DNA of 64,000 bases from Actinoplanes regularis (GTDB lineage: Bacteria; Actinomycetota; Actinomycetes; Mycobacteriales; Micromonosporaceae), in assembly GCF_900188005.1 (NCBI RefSeq), contig NZ_FZNR01000004.1, positions 248,001 to 312,000 on the forward strand, written 5' to 3'. Shown here piece by piece: positions 1-8,357 of this stretch (positions are counted from its first letter, which is position 1; every line of letters begins with the position of its first letter). Position numbers and translations under genes: made by a program. The notes beneath the pieces are model-generated. The model did no database searches and was not told the origin of the DNA. It worked only from the letters and a program-made list of their open reading frames with translations.

Positions 1-1
1 G

Positions 2-1105
2 CGGATGCGGGGCGGCGAGGAGCTCGGGTACGGCGACGCGGCCGCCGCCCTCGGTGAGATCGCCGACCTGGACGAGCTGATCGACCAGCTCGGCCAGGAG
101 CACCCGGGCGCGACCCTGGACGACGTCGACGTGCAGGCGGTGGAGCGCCAGCTCGGCCGCTCCGCCGCCGACGACCTGCGCCGGCTGCGTGAGCTGGAGC
201 GGGAGCTGCGCCGCCAGGGCTGGGTGGAGCGCGACGCCGACGGGCTCACCCTCTCGCCGAAAGCGCTGCGGCGGCTCGGCCGGACCGCGCTGTCGAAGAT
301 CTTCCACGACCTCGCGGGCAAGCGCGGCGAGCACGACATGCGCGACGCGGGCGCGGCCGGTGACCTGATCGGCTCGTCGCGGCGCTGGGAGTTCGGTGAC
401 GACCAGCCGCTCGACGTGGTGCGCACGCTCGGCAACGCGATCCGGCGCCGGGCCGGCTCGCGCGGCGCGGCCACCCTGCCGGTCCGTCTCGAGCCGGAGG
501 ACTTCGAGGTCGCCGAGACCGAGCGTCGCGCGTCCGCGGTGGTCGCGCTCTGCGTCGACCTGTCCTACTCGATGTTCGCGGACGGCCGATGGGGGCCGAT
601 GAAACAGACCGCGCTGGCCCTGTCCCACCTGGTCGCCACGAAGTACCCGCAGGACGCCCTGCAGATCATCGGCTTCGGCCGGTACGCGATGTCGCTGTCG
701 CAGGGTGAGCTGGCCGCCATCGAGCCGACCATGGAGAAGGGCACGAATCTGCAGCACGCCCTGAAACTGGCCGCCCGACACCTGCGGCGGCACCCCGGGG
801 CCGAGCCGGTGGTCCTCGTCGTCACCGACGGCGAGCCGACGGCCCATCTGGAGGACGGCGGCGAGGCGATGTTCTGGTGGCCGCCGCTGCCGGAGACCGT
901 CCGGGCCACCGTCCGGGAGGTCGACCTGCTCACCCGGTACGGCGCCACGATGAACGTGTTCATGCTCGGCGAGGACCCGGGCCTGCGCCGGTTCATGGGC
1001 GAGGTGGCCCAGCGCAACGGCGGCCGCGTGTTCAGCCCGGACGCCGCCGAGCTGGGCCGTTACGTGATCGACGACTACGTGCGGGCCCGCCGGGGCCGGC
1101 GCTGA
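2..1105 (+). CDS. VWA-domain protein, C-terminal part (5' end outside window)
   Basis: The frame is already open at the first bases, so this is probably the 3' part of a longer gene. The last 180 residues form a von Willebrand A domain. A MIDAS motif is visible: CVDLSYS (DxSxS form), a later Thr in KGTNLQ, and VTDGEPT carrying the third metal-binding Asp. The preceding 200 residues are charged and helical, with many Arg and Glu. Proteins of this kind in actinobacteria (for example the Rv0959 type) are usually near 650 residues and lie beside a magnesium-chelatase/MoxR-like AAA+ ATPase, which would be upstream of the window. The likely role is metal-dependent protein binding in an ATPase/VWA pair. 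The actual substrate is unknown. The gene runs towards the convergent AraC gene with only 4 bases between them. It is separate from the second VWA gene at 56359. Confidence 0.8.
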   Translation, partial: RMRGGEELGYGDAAAALGEIADLDELIDQLGQEHPGATLDDVDVQAVERQLGRSAADDLRRLRELERELRRQGWVERDADGLTLSPKALRRLGRTALSKIFHDLAGKRGEHDMRDAGAAGDLIGSSRRWEFGDDQPLDVVRTLGNAIRRRAGSRGAATLPVRLEPEDFEVAETERRASAVVALCVDLSYSMFADGRWGPMKQTALALSHLVATKYPQDALQIIGFGRYAMSLSQGELAAIEPTMEKGTNLQHALKLAARHLRRHPGAEPVVLVVTDGEPTAHLEDGGEAMFWWPPLPETVRATVREVDLLTRYGATMNVFMLGEDPGLRRFMGEVAQRNGGRVFSPDAAELGRYVIDDYVRARRGRR

Positions 1106-1109
1106 GCCG

Positions 1110-2075
1110 TCATCCGCGCAGCGTCTCCGACGGCGAGGTGTCGTACCGCTCGCGGTAGGCGGCGGCGAAGCGGCCCGGGTGGGTGAACCCGTAGCGGTAC
1201 GCCACCTGGGCCACGGTCGTCGCCGCCGGGTCGGCGGCGCGCAGGCTGTCGTGGACCAGGGCCAGCCGGAGCTGTTTGAGATAGGTCATCGGCGGTATCC
1301 CGACGTACCGCGCGAAACTCTGCTGCAGTGCCCGCGAACCCACCCCGGCGATCTCGGCGAGATCAGCCACCGTGAACGGGCGGCCCGGCTGCGTGCGCAT
1401 CGCGTCGACCACCCGCCGGATCGCGCCCGGCGCGGCGAGCGCCGGCGTCTGCCGGTCCAGCGGACCGCGATACCGGTGATCGGTGGCCAGCAGCAACCCG
1501 GTGACCAGTGTCTCCCGCATCCGGGCGCCGATCACCGGGTGCTCGGTGAGTCCGTCGGGGTTGTTGACGTCGGTGGCGATCATCCGAGCCAGCCGGGCCC
1601 AGCTGGCCCCGGGCCCGCGGCTGATGTCCAGCAGCGGGGTGAGGCCGACCGGGCCGCGGACCGGCCGGTCGAGCATCCGCTCCAGCTGGGTTTCCAGCTC
1701 AGCACGGGTGATCTTCACGGCCAGGATCCGGCAGTCGCTGTCCCATTGGTCGACCACCGTGTCGCCGACCGGCTCGAACACCGCCGCGGTCTGCCCGGCC
1801 AGCGCCCGGCGTGGCTCGTCCCGTCCCTGGTGCCAGCTCAGGCCACCGGTCAGCGGCAGGTTCACGTGGTAGGCGCCGAGCTCGCCGGCGACGACCCGGA
1901 CGTCCAGCCCGAACTCAAGATCACCCAGGGTGATCCCCGCGCTGCCGCCGACCGCGAACCGGGCGGTCCAGTTCCTCGCGGGTCGCAGCACGTCGGCATC
2001 GAGGGCGTAGAAGTTCCGCCGCAGGATGTCCAGTGCCTCGTCCACGTTGCTGATCTGATGAGTCGTCGCTCGCAC
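1110..2075 (-). CDS. AraC family transcriptional regulator
   Basis: A 321-residue regulator. The last 100 residues form the two helix-turn-helix units of AraC/XylS proteins (FTVADLAEIAGVGSRALQQ and later VAQVAYRYGFTHPGRFAAAY). The N-terminal 200 residues look like the AraC_binding_2 type of ligand domain, including the pattern around YHVNLPLTGGL. It should bind DNA as an activator or repressor; neither the effector nor the targets can be read here. The start is GTG and no convincing ribosome site precedes it, so it may be leaderless or start elsewhere. It is convergent with the VWA gene, and the next gene upstream (DinB-like, same strand) ends 106 bases away. Confidence 0.85.
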   Translation of the reverse strand: MRATTHQISNVDEALDILRRNFYALDADVLRPARNWTARFAVGGSAGITLGDLEFGLDVRVVAGELGAYHVNLPLTGGLSWHQGRDEPRRALAGQTAAVFEPVGDTVVDQWDSDCRILAVKITRAELETQLERMLDRPVRGPVGLTPLLDISRGPGASWARLARMIATDVNNPDGLTEHPVIGARMRETLVTGLLLATDHRYRGPLDRQTPALAAPGAIRRVVDAMRTQPGRPFTVADLAEIAGVGSRALQQSFARYVGIPPMTYLKQLRLALVHDSLRAADPAATTVAQVAYRYGFTHPGRFAAAYRERYDTSPSETLRG

Positions 2076-2181
2076 GCCAAACAGCTTCGCCCCCCGATCG
2101 GGGCGCTGCCAAGCGGTGTTGAATCCGCCACCCTGGGCCTGTTCGGGCGGTTTGCCCTCGGTCGATCGGTGAAACGCTCGG

Positions 2182-2802
2182 TCAAGCGGTGAAACGCCCG
2201 GCCGGGGCGCCGGTCAGCAGACCGGGCGGCAGCCGGCGTCCGCAGATCACCATCAGCAGGTCCTGGGCGCGCCCGTGCAGGGACTCGCCGTCACCGAAGG
2301 TCCAGTCGAGGTCGGTGGCGACCAGCCGGACGCCGGACAGGTCCGTGCCGAAATATCCGATGGATCTCGGGCTCAGGCCGCTGAGCACCACCGACATCCG
2401 GCCGGCGGGGACGGTCAGCTCCGGGAGGAGCGCGAGGGTGACGTCCAGGCCGTGGATCACGTCGTGGGAGAGCGCCCCGACCGGTCCGCCGCCCGGCGGC
2501 GACCACGGATGGTCCACGTTGTCGCGGACGGCGTCGAGCAGTCGCGCGGAGCTCAGCGCGGCGGCGTCGCGGCGGGCGACCCGGTCCGCCATCCGGTCGA
2601 AGCTACCGCCGGCCCGCGCGAAGTCGGCCAGGAACCTCGGCAGCGACGTGCGGAACGGCTGCGTGATGTGCGCGACGACCTCCCGGACCCGCCAGCCGGC
2701 ACAGAGCGTGGGCGCGTCCCACTGCTCCGGTGTCAGCCCGGCGAGCAGCCCGGCCAGCTCGGTCCGCTGCGCGGCGATCTCGGTGCGTACCTCGGTCTGC
2801 AT
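2182..2802 (-). CDS. DinB-like maleylpyruvate isomerase family protein
   Basis: A 206-residue protein of the mycothiol-dependent maleylpyruvate isomerase / DinB four-helix family. The N-terminus has the typical pattern of an early helix followed by LTPEQWDAPTLCAGWRVREVVAHI, which supplies the first metal-ligand His. A later DVIHGLDV segment gives another expected His. In this family a metal centre supports thiol-dependent chemistry (mycothiol in actinobacteria), but most members have no assigned reaction. The start ATG is supported by a strong ribosome site, GGAGGGAG, a few bases upstream. The gene diverges from the sigma-factor gene; a short palindrome lies between them. No function beyond the family can be claimed. 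Confidence 0.85.
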   Translation of the reverse strand: MQTEVRTEIAAQRTELAGLLAGLTPEQWDAPTLCAGWRVREVVAHITQPFRTSLPRFLADFARAGGSFDRMADRVARRDAAALSSARLLDAVRDNVDHPWSPPGGGPVGALSHDVIHGLDVTLALLPELTVPAGRMSVVLSGLSPRSIGYFGTDLSGVRLVATDLDWTFGDGESLHGRAQDLLMVICGRRLPPGLLTGAPAGRFTA

Positions 2803-2871
2803 CTTCTCTCCCTCCGGGGGGCGCCTGCGGCGCGCTTCCCGGAAGGAGATACGGCTGCGGGTCCGCGGATT

Positions 2872-2884
2872 AATCGGTCCGATT
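2872..2884. promoter_or_regulatory. 13-bp palindrome between divergent genes
   Basis: AATCGG-T-CCGATT is a perfect inverted repeat in an AT-richer part of the 217-base gap between the DinB-like gene (start 2802, leftward) and the sigma factor (start 3020, rightward). Its position suits an operator controlling one or both promoters. No regulator is assigned; the AraC protein nearby is a possible but unproved candidate. Confidence 0.35.
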
Positions 2885-3019
2885 TTCCGCGGTACGACCT
2901 ACGCGCCCCGCCGAGGGCCTCGGCCACGCCCCGAGCCGGACGGCGATCCGCCCGGCTCTCCGGTCGCCAAAGAGCCTCTGTCGCGGCGACCGGGCCCAGC
3001 CGCTGTCTAAGGTCGGGGT

Positions 3020-3985
3020 GTGGAAGAGGTGCTCGCGGGGCTGCGGACCGAGCTGACCGGGTACTGCTACCGGATGCTCGGCTCCGGTCACGAGGCCGAG
3101 GACGCGGTGCAGGAGACCTTCGAGCGGGTCCTGAAGGCCGCCGACCGCTACGACGCCGCGCGCGCCTCGCTCCGGACCTGGGTCTACCGGATCGCCACCA
3201 ACGTCTGCCTCGACCTGCTGCGCGGGGCCTCCCGGCGGGCGCTGCCCCTCGACCTGAGCACCGCCGGGCGGGCGGGGGAGCCGTTCGGCCGGCTGCTGCC
3301 CGCCGGGGCCGAGGTGCGCCCGGTCCCGGATCGGCTCGTGCTCGACCTCGCGCAGGACCCGGCGACGCTGGTCGTGCGGCGGGAGAGCGTGCGGCTGGCG
3401 TTCGTGGCGGCGCTGCAGCACCTGCCGGCCCGCCAGCGCTCCGTACTGATCCTGCGGGACGTGCTCTGCTGGTCGGCGGCGGACGTCGCGCAGTTGCTGG
3501 AGACGACGCCGGCGTCGGTGACGAGCGCGCTGCAGCGGGCGCGGGCGACGCTGCGCTCGGTGCGACCGCGCCCGGGTGACGTGCTGGATCCGGCGGATCC
3601 GGCGCAGCGGGAGCTGCTGACGCGGTACTGCGCGGCGTTCGAGAGCCATGACGTGGCCGGACTGGTGGCGCTGCTGCACGAGGACGCGACGACGTCGATG
3701 CCGCCGTTCGCGTGGGGCCTGCGCGGCCGGGACCAGATCGGCCTGGCGATGGCGGCTCCGGAGGCGGCGTGCGTCGGGCACCGGCTCGTTCCGGTCGCGG
3801 CCTCCGGCCAGCCCGCGTTCTGGCAGCTACGGCCGGACGGCGCGGGTCACGCCCCGTTCGCGCTGGTGATCCTCGACATCGACGGCGGCAGGGTGATCAA
3901 CACCACGACCTGGCTGGAGACCACCGGCTGGGGCCTGCCCGCGCCGGTCCAGCCCTCGCTCTGGAGCCTCTTCGACCTCTCCTGA
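3020..3985 (+). CDS. ECF RNA polymerase sigma factor with SnoaL-like C-terminal domain
   Basis: A 321-residue sigma factor. Region 2 is at residues 5-70 (ELTGYCYRMLGSGHEAEDAVQETF, then TWVYRIATNVCLDLLR). Region 4 is at about residues 130-180 (LPARQRSVLILRDVLCWSAADVAQLLETTPASVTSALQRAR). After residue 195 comes a SnoaL-like domain (RYCAAFESHDVAGLVALLHEDATTSMPP). This architecture matches the large ECF groups with a C-terminal SnoaL domain (SigG/SigJ-like, TIGR02960 type). In these the extra domain is thought to modulate activity in place of a separate membrane anti-sigma factor, and none is encoded beside this gene. The start is GTG at 3020. Targets are unknown. Confidence 0.9.
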   Translation: MEEVLAGLRTELTGYCYRMLGSGHEAEDAVQETFERVLKAADRYDAARASLRTWVYRIATNVCLDLLRGASRRALPLDLSTAGRAGEPFGRLLPAGAEVRPVPDRLVLDLAQDPATLVVRRESVRLAFVAALQHLPARQRSVLILRDVLCWSAADVAQLLETTPASVTSALQRARATLRSVRPRPGDVLDPADPAQRELLTRYCAAFESHDVAGLVALLHEDATTSMPPFAWGLRGRDQIGLAMAAPEAACVGHRLVPVAASGQPAFWQLRPDGAGHAPFALVILDIDGGRVINTTTWLETTGWGLPAPVQPSLWSLFDLS

Positions 3986-4096
3986 CCCCCGGCCGGGCAC
4001 CGCGTCCGCTGTCGAAGGTGAGATACCTAGCCTCCTAGGACGACTTACCGGGTGTGGCGAGTGTGACTGCGCGACGGCGGGCGGTAGACAGGTGGT

Positions 4097-4102
4097 TATA
4101 GT
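4097..4102 (+). promoter_or_regulatory. Probable -10 element for the phosphatidyltransferase operon
   Basis: TATAGT matches the sigma-70-type -10 consensus at five of six positions. It lies 58 bases before the chosen GTG start of the phosphatidyltransferase gene. No convincing -35 hexamer sits 17 bases upstream, so the promoter call rests on the -10 element and its position. Confidence 0.4.
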
Positions 4103-4160
4103 GCTCGGCGAGCGACCCGGGCATCAGCGCCCGAGGAATCGGACAACAGGAGAGGAAGTC

Positions 4161-4790
4161 GTGGCGATGTCGCAGCAGCCTGCGCCGTCCATCGAGACCT
4201 CCAACCGGATCTTCACGATTCCGAACGTGATCAGCTTCATCCGGCTGCTCGGGGTCCCGCTCTTCCTCTACCTGCTGCTCGTGCGGGAGCAGGACATCGC
4301 CGCGGTGATCGTCCTGGCGATCGGCGGCACCACCGACTGGGTGGACGGCTACGTCGCCCGCCGGATGAACTCGGTGTCCCGCCTCGGCGAGCTGCTCGAC
4401 CCGTTCGCGGACCGGCTCTACATCCTCGCCACCCTGATCGGCTTCACCATCCGCGACGTGGTGCCCTGGTGGCTGACCGGCGCGCTGCTGCTGCGGGAAG
4501 CGGTGATGGGCGTGGCGCTGCTGGTCCTGCGCCGCCGCGGCTACGGCCCGCCGCCGGTCCACTACGTCGGCAAGACCGGCACGTTCGTGCTGCTCGCGGC
4601 GTTCCCGGTGATCCTGCTGGCGAAGGCGGTGCCGTCGATCGACGGTTGGGCCGCGCCGGTGGGCTGGGGCCTGGCCTGGTGGGCCCTCGGGCTGTACTGG
4701 GCGGCCGCCGCGCTCTACCTGACGCAGATCGCGCGGCTGCTGCGCGCCGACCGGGACGAGCCGGGGGCGCCGCGGACGGTCACGCCGTGA
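4161..4790 (+). CDS. CDP-alcohol phosphatidyltransferase (PgsA2-like)
   Basis: A membrane enzyme of about 209 residues that transfers a phosphatidyl group from CDP-diacylglycerol to an alcohol. The signature DWVDGYVARRMNSVSRLGEL plus the following DPFAD gives the full D-x2-DG-x2-AR-x8-G-x3-D-x3-D motif that binds the metals and CDP. About six hydrophobic segments follow. Order and neighbours match Rv1822 (pgsA2) of M. tuberculosis. The acceptor alcohol is not certain. I place the start at GTG 4161 because AGGAGAGG lies 5 bases upstream; ATG 4167 is also possible, and a longer upstream frame from 4092 has no ribosome site. The stop codon overlaps the next gene as GTGA. Confidence 0.88.
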   Translation: MAMSQQPAPSIETSNRIFTIPNVISFIRLLGVPLFLYLLLVREQDIAAVIVLAIGGTTDWVDGYVARRMNSVSRLGELLDPFADRLYILATLIGFTIRDVVPWWLTGALLLREAVMGVALLVLRRRGYGPPPVHYVGKTGTFVLLAAFPVILLAKAVPSIDGWAAPVGWGLAWWALGLYWAAAALYLTQIARLLRADRDEPGAPRTVTP

Positions 4791-5785
4791 CCACGCCGCA
4801 GTCTCCCGGGCAGCACGCCGGGAGGGCGGTGGGCGGCGAGGCCGCGACCCCGGATCCGGACGGCACCGCGGCCGGGCGCCGGACGTACGGGCCGGATTTC
4901 CTCACCGCGTTGTTCCAGAACCCCCTCGACCCGGGCTACGCCGACGCGGCCGCGCGCCGTGCCGCCGGCCACGGGCGCACCGGCGTCCGCAAGCGGCTCA
5001 CCGGTGGGTTCGCGGCGCTGACCCTTGGCGCGATCGGGTTCCTGCTGGTGATCGGCTACCAGACGACGGTGGCGGACGAGCCGGGCCGGACGCAGGCCCG
5101 GGACGCGCTGATCAAGCAGGTGGAGAGCCGGCGCGCGCAGACCGAGGACCTGCAGGCCCGGGCGGACCTGCTCGCCGACCAGGTCGCCGACCTGCGGGAG
5201 CGGCAGCTGGGTGGCGCGGCGGTGGCCGGGATCGACAACCTGGAGGCGGCGACCGGGCAGGCCCCGGTGCGCGGTTCGGGGGCGCGGATCGCGCTGGCGG
5301 ACGGGCCGACGTCGGTGGACGCGGTGACCGGCGAGCGCAGCACGGTGGCCCAGGTCAAGGACACCGATCTGCAGCTGGCGGCGAACGCGTTGTGGGCGGC
5401 CGGGGCCGAGGCGATCGCGATCAACGGGCAGCGGCTGACCGCGACGTCGACGATCCGGCAGGCGGGTGAGGCGATCCTGGTCGACACCCGGCCGGTGGGC
5501 ATGCCGTACGAGGTGGTCGCGCTGGGCCCGCCGAAGCTCGCCGACGACTTCCGGAACGGGTATGCCGGGAAGTTCTTCCAGACGCTGGCGCAGCAGTACG
5601 GCATGACGTTCGAGGCGACCAAGATCCGTAACGTGACCCTGGACGCGGCGCCGGAGCTGAAGTTGCGGTCCGCGTCGCAGAGCACCCCTTCGCCCGCTCC
5701 GCCGGGTGTCCCGTTCGTGGCCGGTTCCGGTGCGCCCTCGGGCTCGCCGTCGCCGGCCGGCTCACCGTCGGAAGGCGGCCGATGA
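4787..5785 (+). CDS. DUF881 membrane-anchored protein (first copy)
   Basis: A 332-residue DUF881 protein: a cytoplasmic N-terminus of about 70 residues, one membrane helix near residues 73-95, then an extracytoplasmic part. A coiled-coil stretch with repeated RRAQTEDLQARADLLADQV-like heptads precedes the globular domain, which contains GSGARIALADGP and later AAGAEAIAINGQRLT. A Pro/Ser-rich tail ends the protein. It corresponds to Rv1823 in the conserved order phosphatidyltransferase, DUF881, small basic protein, DUF881. The molecular role is unknown; a part in envelope or division processes is inferred only from context. The GTG start overlaps the previous stop (GTGA) and the stop overlaps the next ATG, which indicates translational coupling. 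Confidence 0.85.
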   Translation: MTTPQSPGQHAGRAVGGEAATPDPDGTAAGRRTYGPDFLTALFQNPLDPGYADAAARRAAGHGRTGVRKRLTGGFAALTLGAIGFLLVIGYQTTVADEPGRTQARDALIKQVESRRAQTEDLQARADLLADQVADLRERQLGGAAVAGIDNLEAATGQAPVRGSGARIALADGPTSVDAVTGERSTVAQVKDTDLQLAANALWAAGAEAIAINGQRLTATSTIRQAGEAILVDTRPVGMPYEVVALGPPKLADDFRNGYAGKFFQTLAQQYGMTFEATKIRNVTLDAAPELKLRSASQSTPSPAPPGVPFVAGSGAPSGSPSPAGSPSEGGR

Positions 5786-6114
5786 TCGCCGTACTAGCCC
5801 TGCTCGTCGGTGTCCTGCTGGGCATCGTGTTCCACCCCTCGGTGCCGGCGGAGCTGGTGCCGTACCTGCCGATCGCGGTGGTGGCGGCGCTGGACGCGGT
5901 GTTCGGTGGGGTGCGTGCCAAGCTGGACGGCATCTTCGACGACAAGCAGTTCGTCGTCTCGTTCATCTCGAACGTGCTGGTGTCCGGCCTGATCGTGTAC
6001 GTGGGCGACCAACTCGGGGTGGGTACGCAGCTCTCCACCGGTGTCGTGGTGGTGCTCGGCGTGCGGATCTTCGGTAACGTCGCGGCGATCCGCCGGCACC
6101 TCTTCCGGGCGTAG
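5782..6114 (+). CDS. sbp: Small basic membrane protein (Sbp, DUF1290)
   Basis: A 110-residue membrane protein with three hydrophobic stretches: MIAVLALLVGVLLGIVF, then AVVAALDAVFGGVRAKLDG, and VSFISNVLVSGLIVYVGDQLGVG. This pattern and the conserved ALDAVFGG..A segment are typical of the DUF1290/Sbp family, known from Bacillus division-gene clusters and from Rv1824 here. It is made in tight coupling with the flanking DUF881 genes (4-base overlap ATGA at its start), which suggests a complex, though the function is not established. Confidence 0.88.
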   Translation: MIAVLALLVGVLLGIVFHPSVPAELVPYLPIAVVAALDAVFGGVRAKLDGIFDDKQFVVSFISNVLVSGLIVYVGDQLGVGTQLSTGVVVVLGVRIFGNVAAIRRHLFRA

Positions 6115-6158
6115 GCGCACGGTTCGGCGTAGGCCGGGTGAGACAACGTGGGGAATCG

Positions 6159-7283
6159 ATGACCGACCGCGAGGACAACGGCCGCGAGCAGGCGCCGGCG
6201 GGCTTCGGCCTGCCCACGGCGGGGCGTAAGCCGCCCGCTGCCGACGTACCGCGATCGGAGCGGGATGAGCCGGCGGCGGACCGCCCGCGTCTGGATTCGC
6301 CGGTCTCCTCCGACGAGACCGGGCCCTCGGTCTCTTCCGGCGCGAGCGAGCCGGCGGTGCCGGAGCTGGCGGTGCCGGAGTCGGCGGTGCCGGAGCTGGC
6401 GGTGCCGGAGTCGGCGGTGCCGGAGCTGGCGGTGCCGGAGCTGGCGGTGCCGGAGCCGGAGGACACCCGGGAGGGTGAGTCGGTTCCGGAGGAGATATCG
6501 GCCACGTCACCCGTTCCGTCGATGTCCGACACGCCCGAGACCGCCGCCGCGGAAAGTGATCTTGAACGCAGCGCGACGAAGGAGAAGAGTTCCGGCCTGA
6601 AGCGGCCGTCGCCGGCCGGGACGCTGATCTGGGTGCTCCTCGCGCTGCTCGGCTTCACCCTGGTGGTGCAGTTGCGCAGCAACGACGCCGACAGCGGTCT
6701 GGCCACCGTCCGTCAGGAGGATCTGGTGCAGATCCTGAGCGACCTGGAGGCCCGCGACAGTCGGCTGAACACCGACATCGCGGCGCTGGAGCAGAGCAAG
6801 CAGCAGCTCACCTCGGGTGTCGCCGGTCGTGAGGCGGCGCTGGAGGAGGCGAGCAAGCGCACCGTCGAGCTGGGCCTGCTGGCCGGTACGGTCGCAGGTC
6901 AGGGCCCGGGCCTGGAGATCGTGCTCGATGGTGTGAAGTCGTCCGACGTGCTGAACACGGTGCAGGAGCTGCGCGGTTCGGGCGGCGAGGTGATGCAGAT
7001 CAGCGGGGCGAACGGGACGTCCGTGCGGATCGTCGCGTCCACGTACTTCGTCGATGCGTCCGGTGGTGGCATCATCGCGGACGGTGAGCAGCTGGCCGGC
7101 CCGTTCCGGCTCCTGGTGATCGGTTCTCCGGAGACCATGAGAACGGCGCTGCAGATCCCGGGCGGGGTGGTGGCGTCGGTGAAGAGTGACGGCGGTAGCG
7201 TGACCATGGACTCGCGCGCCATGGTCGAGGTGACCGCGGTGCGTAAGGCGACTGCCCTACAGTACGCACGTCCGGTTTCGTGA
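6159..7283 (+). CDS. DUF881 membrane-anchored protein (second copy) with AVPEL/S repeats
   Basis: A 374-residue relative of the first DUF881 protein and counterpart of Rv1825. The N-terminal 140 residues are disordered and acidic and contain seven tandem pentapeptides AVPEL/AVPES (see the repeat at 6353). A single membrane helix follows (LIWVLLALLGFTLVVQL, about residue 150), then a coiled coil (LEARDSRLNTDIAALEQSKQ) and the DUF881 fold (GPGLEIVLDGVK, later ISGANGTSVRIVASTYFVD). I chose ATG 6159 because GGGG lies 5 bases upstream; the frame is open back to 6138. The stop overlaps a possible GTG of gcvH. Confidence 0.85.
   Translation: MTDREDNGREQAPAGFGLPTAGRKPPAADVPRSERDEPAADRPRLDSPVSSDETGPSVSSGASEPAVPELAVPESAVPELAVPESAVPELAVPELAVPEPEDTREGESVPEEISATSPVPSMSDTPETAAAESDLERSATKEKSSGLKRPSPAGTLIWVLLALLGFTLVVQLRSNDADSGLATVRQEDLVQILSDLEARDSRLNTDIAALEQSKQQLTSGVAGREAALEEASKRTVELGLLAGTVAGQGPGLEIVLDGVKSSDVLNTVQELRGSGGEVMQISGANGTSVRIVASTYFVDASGGGIIADGEQLAGPFRLLVIGSPETMRTALQIPGGVVASVKSDGGSVTMDSRAMVEVTAVRKATALQYARPVS
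6353..6457 (+). repeat. Seven tandem 15-bp units inside the DUF881 gene
   Basis: Seven units of the form GGCGGTGCCGGAGCT / GGCGGTGCCGGAGTC / GGCGGTGCCGGAGCC follow one another without gaps. They encode AVPEL or AVPES pentapeptides. The near-identity at DNA level points to recent slippage expansion. The repeats lie wholly in the predicted cytoplasmic disordered segment, so copy number could vary between strains without breaking the fold. Confidence 0.95.
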
Positions 7284-7297
7284 CTACGGAGGAAGTG

Positions 7298-7681
7298 TTG
7301 ATTCCTGAGGATCTGCGGTACACCGCGGAGCACGAATGGATCGCCGGTGACGGCAGTGGCCCCGTGCGGGTGGGGATCACCCACTTCGCGCAGGACGCGC
7401 TCGGCGACATCGTCTTCGTGCAGCTGCCCGACGAGGGCACGGTCGTGCAGGCCGGCGACTCGCTCGGCGAGGTGGAGTCGACCAAGAGCGTCTCGGAGAT
7501 CTACGCGCCGATCTCCGGCACCGTGGTGGCCCGTAACGACACGCTGGGTGACGAGCCGGAGCTGATCAACGCTGAGCCGTACGCGGCCGGCTGGCTGGTC
7601 GAGATCACCCCGGCCGACCCCACGGCGCTCGACGAGCTTCTGGACGCCGCGGCGTACCAGGCGTTGACCGAGGGCCACTGA
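7298..7681 (+). CDS. gcvH: Glycine cleavage system H protein
   Basis: A lipoyl carrier protein of 127 residues. It shuttles the aminomethyl group between the P, T and L proteins of glycine cleavage. The start region RYTAEHEW, the central GEVESTKSVSEIYAPISG carrying the lipoylated Lys (Lys63 in this numbering), and the closing AGWLVEI are all typical. The other gcv genes are absent here; lone gcvH in this block is normal for actinobacteria (Rv1826). The start is uncertain. TTG 7298 has GGAGG 5 bases upstream, whereas GTG 7280 overlaps the previous stop but lacks a ribosome site and would add six residues. Confidence 0.93.
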   Translation: MIPEDLRYTAEHEWIAGDGSGPVRVGITHFAQDALGDIVFVQLPDEGTVVQAGDSLGEVESTKSVSEIYAPISGTVVARNDTLGDEPELINAEPYAAGWLVEITPADPTALDELLDAAAYQALTEGH

Positions 7682-7785
7682 GCATTCGGGCATCGACCCG
7701 GATCTCGAGCTCGCCCGCGCGTCCGGTTGCTCTGCGATATTGGCGCTGACTAGGCTCGCGGGACGCAAGCAGAACTGTTATGTCT

Positions 7786-7814
7786 TTGAAACTGTCCTAC
7801 CCAAACCCGATAGT
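7786..7814 (+). promoter_or_regulatory. Candidate promoter for the FHA-domain gene
   Basis: TTGAAA (7786-7791) and GATAGT (7809-7814) are separated by 17 bases, matching -35 and -10 consensus at five and four of six positions. They lie in the 223-base gap between gcvH and the FHA gene, and would give a leader of about 85 bases. This would let garA-like expression be uncoupled from the upstream DUF881/gcvH genes. Confidence 0.5.
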
Positions 7815-7904
7815 CGTGCGTCGGGCCTTGATGGCCTCGGCGAGGTCGCAACATCATGACCTTGCCGGTCGAGGCGACGACCAACTGATCCGTGAGGTGG
7901 TCCG

Positions 7905-8357
7905 ATGACGCGCCCAGACGACGAGTTTCCCCCACTCGACGTCACGTCCACGCTGAACCTTGGCGCCCTCGACGAGGTGCTCGAAGGTCCCGACACTGAC
8001 GTGGTGCCCAGTCGCATGTCCGGCTCACTGCCGCCCGGGATGGCGCTGCTGGTGGTTCGGCGTGGGCCGAACGCCGGTGCCCGCTTCCTGCTGGACCACG
8101 ATGTGACGACCAGTGGGCGGCACCCGGACAGTGACATCTTCCTGGACGACGTGACGGTTTCCCGCCGCCACGCCGAGTTCCACCGTGACGGGGGCGTGTT
8201 CACCGTCCGCGACGTCGGCTCGCTCAACGGGACGTATGTGAACCGTGAGCGGGTCGAGGCGGCGACGCTGAGCAACGGCGACGAGGTCCAGGTCGGCAAG
8301 TTCCGTCTGGTGTTCATCGCCGGCCCGCGGCCGGAGGGCGAGGGCGGCCGGGCGTGA
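7905..8357 (+). CDS. garA: FHA-domain regulator of central metabolism (GarA/OdhI-like)
   Basis: A 150-residue protein with a single FHA domain at about residues 48-138. The phosphothreonine-binding residues are present: GRHPDSDIFL (Gly71-Arg72), SRRH at 86-89 and GSLNGTYVN. The N-terminal tail carries DVTSTLNLG, where Thr14 and Thr16 sit where GarA/OdhI has its two kinase-target threonines. In M. tuberculosis and Corynebacterium the phosphorylated tail folds back onto the FHA domain, which releases 2-oxoglutarate dehydrogenase and glutamate enzymes from inhibition. The same control is inferred here, probably through a PknB/PknG-type kinase encoded elsewhere. The gene overlaps the following MerR gene by GTGA. 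Confidence 0.9.
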   Translation: MTRPDDEFPPLDVTSTLNLGALDEVLEGPDTDVVPSRMSGSLPPGMALLVVRRGPNAGARFLLDHDVTTSGRHPDSDIFLDDVTVSRRHAEFHRDGGVFTVRDVGSLNGTYVNRERVEAATLSNGDEVQVGKFRLVFIAGPRPEGEGGRA

